Assembly (NCBI GenBank): GCA_035263705.1
Contig: DATFRA010000211.1
Location: 1-15,492 of the forward strand
Direction of reading: 5' to 3'
Origin: DASZHJ01 sp035263705
GTDB taxonomy: Bacteria; Pseudomonadota; Alphaproteobacteria; ATCC43930; CGMCC-115725
DNA: 15,492 nt
The notes beneath the pieces were generated by a model. The model was not told where the DNA came from and ran no database searches. It worked only from the letters and a program-made list of their open reading frames with translations. Shown here piece after piece: positions 13,854 through 15,492 of this stretch (positions within the stretch are counted from its first letter, which is position 1; the number at the start of each line of letters is the position of its first letter). A program made the translations under genes and the position numbers.

Positions 13854-14345
13854 ATGATTCATCGGACTGTCTCAACGTGGATGCGCGCGCTCCCGGGCCC
13901 GCTGGCGCTCGGGGCCGTTGCCCTCGGCGCGGGCGCCGCGCCGGCGCTCGCCGACGTCATCGTCGACCCCAATGCGCCGCCGGCGACTGTCATCGCACCG
14001 GCGGCGCCGACCTACAGCTACACCTACACGGTCACCACGCCCACGACGACCTACACGACCGTGGCTCCGGCGGCTCCCGCGGAGACCACGACGACGACCG
14101 TGACCAGTGGCCCCGCGATGACCGCGCCGGGGGCGCCGCCGCCGCCGCGCACGGAGGTGATCCCGCCGGCGCCCGCCCCGCAGATGGTGTGGCAGGTCGG
14201 CTACTGGAGCTACAACGGCGCAAACTGGGATTGGGTCCCCGGGCATTACCAAGCTCGGCCGCAACCGGCGGCGCAATGGGTCCCCGGCCATTGGGCACAG
14301 CAGCCCGGCGGCGCCTGGATGTGGATCGCGGGCCGCTGGACCTGA
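13854..14345 (+). CDS. exported protein with WxxGxW repeats
   Basis: A 163-aa protein with a Sec signal peptide (hydrophobic GPLALGAVALGAGAAPALA, 15-33, cleavage before D). Residues 40-110 are Pro/Thr/Ala/Tyr-rich (runs such as TYSYTYTVTT and ETTTTTVT). The C-terminal third carries four copies of a WxxGx[W/Y] motif: WQVGYW (113-118), WVPGHY (127-132), WVPGHW (142-147) and WIAGRW (157-162). This is the WXXGXW/YXWGxW repeat family, found in envelope proteins of proteobacteria with unknown role. The start is ATG 13854, with AAAGGAGAGG just upstream; the open frame reaches back to 13716 without support. A strong terminator follows. Confidence 0.85.
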   Translation: MIHRTVSTWMRALPGPLALGAVALGAGAAPALADVIVDPNAPPATVIAPAAPTYSYTYTVTTPTTTYTTVAPAAPAETTTTTVTSGPAMTAPGAPPPPRTEVIPPAPAPQMVWQVGYWSYNGANWDWVPGHYQARPQPAAQWVPGHWAQQPGGAWMWIAGRWT

Positions 14346-14371
14346 GTCTCGCACGCTCGCGCTCCGAGAAA

Positions 14372-14398
14372 GCCCCGCTCGAAGAGCGGGGCTTTTTT
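14372..14398 (+). terminator. intrinsic terminator of the WxxGxW gene
   Basis: Perfect 9-bp stem GCCCCGCTC/GAGCGGGGC (14372-14380, 14384-14392) with loop GAA, followed by six T (14393-14398), 26 nt after the stop codon. AAA before the stem lets it also work partly in reverse. Confidence 0.92.
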
Positions 14399-14503
14399 CG
14401 TCCGCGATCGTACTCGGTCTCGCGGAAGTGAGAGCTGCACCGCGTCGCACGCGCTTGCGCGGCGCGGGGAAATACGATAACGACGACAGCCGGTGGGGAT
14501 CGC

Positions 14504-15064
14504 ATGACATTCAGCAGATCATTCCGACGGGTCCTTGCCGTGCTCCCGTTCTGCGCGGCGCTGATCGGACTCGGCGGCGGGGCGTTGGCGCAGGGCACCG
14601 CCCGGCCGATGGACCAGGGGCTTCAGCTCCTCGGCAGCGAGCCGAGCTATCTCGATCTCGCCGCCGGCGCCTTCGACATCCAGGGACATCGGGAAGCGGG
14701 AACCTCGGGTGAAGGCCGCATTGAGTTCCGCTACGGCCAGAAGTTCCTCTATATCGGACCAGCCGCGGGCGTGCTCGCGACCACCCGGGGCGGCGTCTTC
14801 GGCTACGCGGGCTTCTATGCTGACATCGCCTGGGGCCGCTTCGTGCTGACGCCGCTCGGCGCGGTGGGAGCCTACAGCCGCGGCTCCGATGAGAATCTCG
14901 GCGGCGTCTTTCAGTTCCGCACCAGCGCGGCCATCACCTACGAGTTCGACAGCGGCGCGCGGCTCGGCTTCCAGTTCGCGCACATCTCGAATGCCGGCAT
15001 TCACAAGCACAATCCCGGCGACAACGAGGCGCTGCTGACGTACGCGTTCCCGCTGCCGTTCTAG
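14504..15064 (+). CDS. acyloxyacyl hydrolase / lipid A 3-O-deacylase (PagL-like) outer membrane protein
   Basis: A 186-aa protein with a signal peptide (RRVLAVLPFCAALIGLGGGALA, cleavage about 29-30) and an alternating beta-barrel pattern ending in Phe, as outer-membrane barrels do. The PagL active-site region is visible: FAHISNAGIHKHNPGDNEALL (158-178), with His160, Ser162 and Glu175 as the likely triad. PagL removes the 3-O acyl chain of lipid A and so alters LPS. His-Glu spacing is 15 rather than the 14 of the Pseudomonas enzyme (from memory). The AGCCGGTGGGGATCGC leader gives a usable ribosome site. It stands alone, after a terminator, with no lipid A gene beside it. Confidence 0.87.
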   Translation: MTFSRSFRRVLAVLPFCAALIGLGGGALAQGTARPMDQGLQLLGSEPSYLDLAAGAFDIQGHREAGTSGEGRIEFRYGQKFLYIGPAAGVLATTRGGVFGYAGFYADIAWGRFVLTPLGAVGAYSRGSDENLGGVFQFRTSAAITYEFDSGARLGFQFAHISNAGIHKHNPGDNEALLTYAFPLPF

Positions 15065-15103
15065 AGTGCGCGGGCAGCGCCCGGGCTGCGCCGCAAGAGC
15101 CGA

Positions 15104-15307
15104 TCACGATTTTGCCGCGTGGTCAGCCACAACTATCGTCGCGACATCATTCTTGCCGCGTTGACCCGCAGTGATCCTCTTGCGCGCACGTTCCACGAAT
15201 GCGGCGCGGCGCTGGTCGTTGCCGAGCTTCCAAATGCGCTCTGCCATTCGCAACACCGTCGCATCCGAAACGTGGACCTCTTCCTCGTCGATTTTGAGTG
15301 TTGCCAT
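15104..15307 (-). CDS. small hypothetical protein (67 aa)
   Basis: A 67-aa protein starting MATLKIDEEEVHVSDATVLRM. The sequence VSDATVLRMAERIWKLGNDQRRAAFVERARKRI is a predicted long helix pair, acidic first and basic later; the end (DVATIVVADHAAKS) is a short strand plus tail. It may be a small regulator or an antitoxin-like protein, but no family is recognised and no toxin partner lies within the window. The start is ATG 15307, with GGGAGAG about 10-12 nt upstream; a longer version from GTG 15337 has no ribosome site. Codon use matches the neighbours. Confidence 0.6.
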   Translation of the reverse strand: MATLKIDEEEVHVSDATVLRMAERIWKLGNDQRRAAFVERARKRITAGQRGKNDVATIVVADHAAKS

Positions 15308-15492
15308 CGCTGTCTGCTCTCCCAATTGAGTCGCCACGGTAGAGTGTCATACCGCGCGGCGCAAAAGAAACCGCTCCGAGAGCGAAGCCGCAACGCCAGG
15401 CATGCACACACCACCGCCACACCGCGCTCACACCGGCAAAACAGTCGGTGCAGTAGGGTGCGCCCGCTCGCGCGGTTCGACCGAAATCGAAC

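Noticed and set aside
15104..15307. Calling the 67-aa protein an antitoxin
   Set aside because: Only its size and helix pattern hint at this; no toxin gene or operator is visible before the right edge.
1..15492. Search for tRNA, rRNA, CRISPR arrays, riboswitches, prophage or insertion sequences
   Set aside because: No matching structures or genes were seen; the only repeats are the two intergenic palindromic elements and small hairpins.

Overview
The window is very GC-rich, densely coded and free of rRNA, tRNA, CRISPR, phage or transposase genes. Codon use (strong G/C third positions), the mix of families and two kinds of intergenic palindromic repeat point to a chromosomal stretch of an alphaproteobacterium of the Bradyrhizobium/Rhodopseudomonas/Rhodospirillales sort. 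The genus cannot be fixed from the sequence alone. I support seventeen protein genes.

Left part (1-3694): a minus-strand 5'-3' exonuclease runs off the left edge. It is divergent from a plus-strand pair, a cysteine-type dienelactone hydrolase and a small DUF6295 protein, which are separated by only 7 nt. Convergent to them is the end of a minus-strand block that reads, in transcription order: SDR oxidoreductase (6446-5691), homocysteine S-methyltransferase family protein (5622-4687), exported protein of unknown function (4549-3770) and GMC flavoprotein oxidoreductase (3694-2027). Two of these enzymes carry changes at textbook active-site positions: Ser for Lys in the SDR YxxxK motif, and His for the first zinc Cys in the methyltransferase.

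Middle part (6595-9525): a TetR regulator with a very clear promoter and operator, in which a near-perfect palindrome fills the -35/-10 spacer and the transcript is predicted to be leaderless. A two-domain VOC protein follows 3 nt later, then DUF1428 and DUF899 genes. The gap before DUF1428 holds a 91-bp element that folds into a gapless cloverleaf; the gap before DUF899 holds a second repeat made of two perfect hairpins. The row looks like a small stress- or detoxification-type cluster under TetR control, although the hairpins may split it into separate transcripts.

Right part (9548-15492): mostly envelope or unknown genes. These are a 529-aa predicted beta-propeller-like protein with no visible signal peptide, a 64-aa charged small protein, a 342-aa disordered protein with two runs of ten arginines, two exported Pro/Thr/Tyr-rich proteins with matching signal peptides (one with four WxxGx[W/Y] repeats), a small exported two-cysteine protein, a PagL-like lipid A deacylase and a 67-aa hypothetical protein. 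Good intrinsic terminators lie at 12626-12645 and 14372-14398.

No gap exceeds 300 bases. The longest without a gene is 13014-13277 (264 bp), where I see no structure beyond the ribosome binding site at its right end. The last 155 bases (15338-15492) hold nothing I can support. I found no clear previously undescribed multi-gene system. The best leads are the cloverleaf repeat, the polyarginine protein, the operator/leaderless arrangement and the two active-site substitutions.
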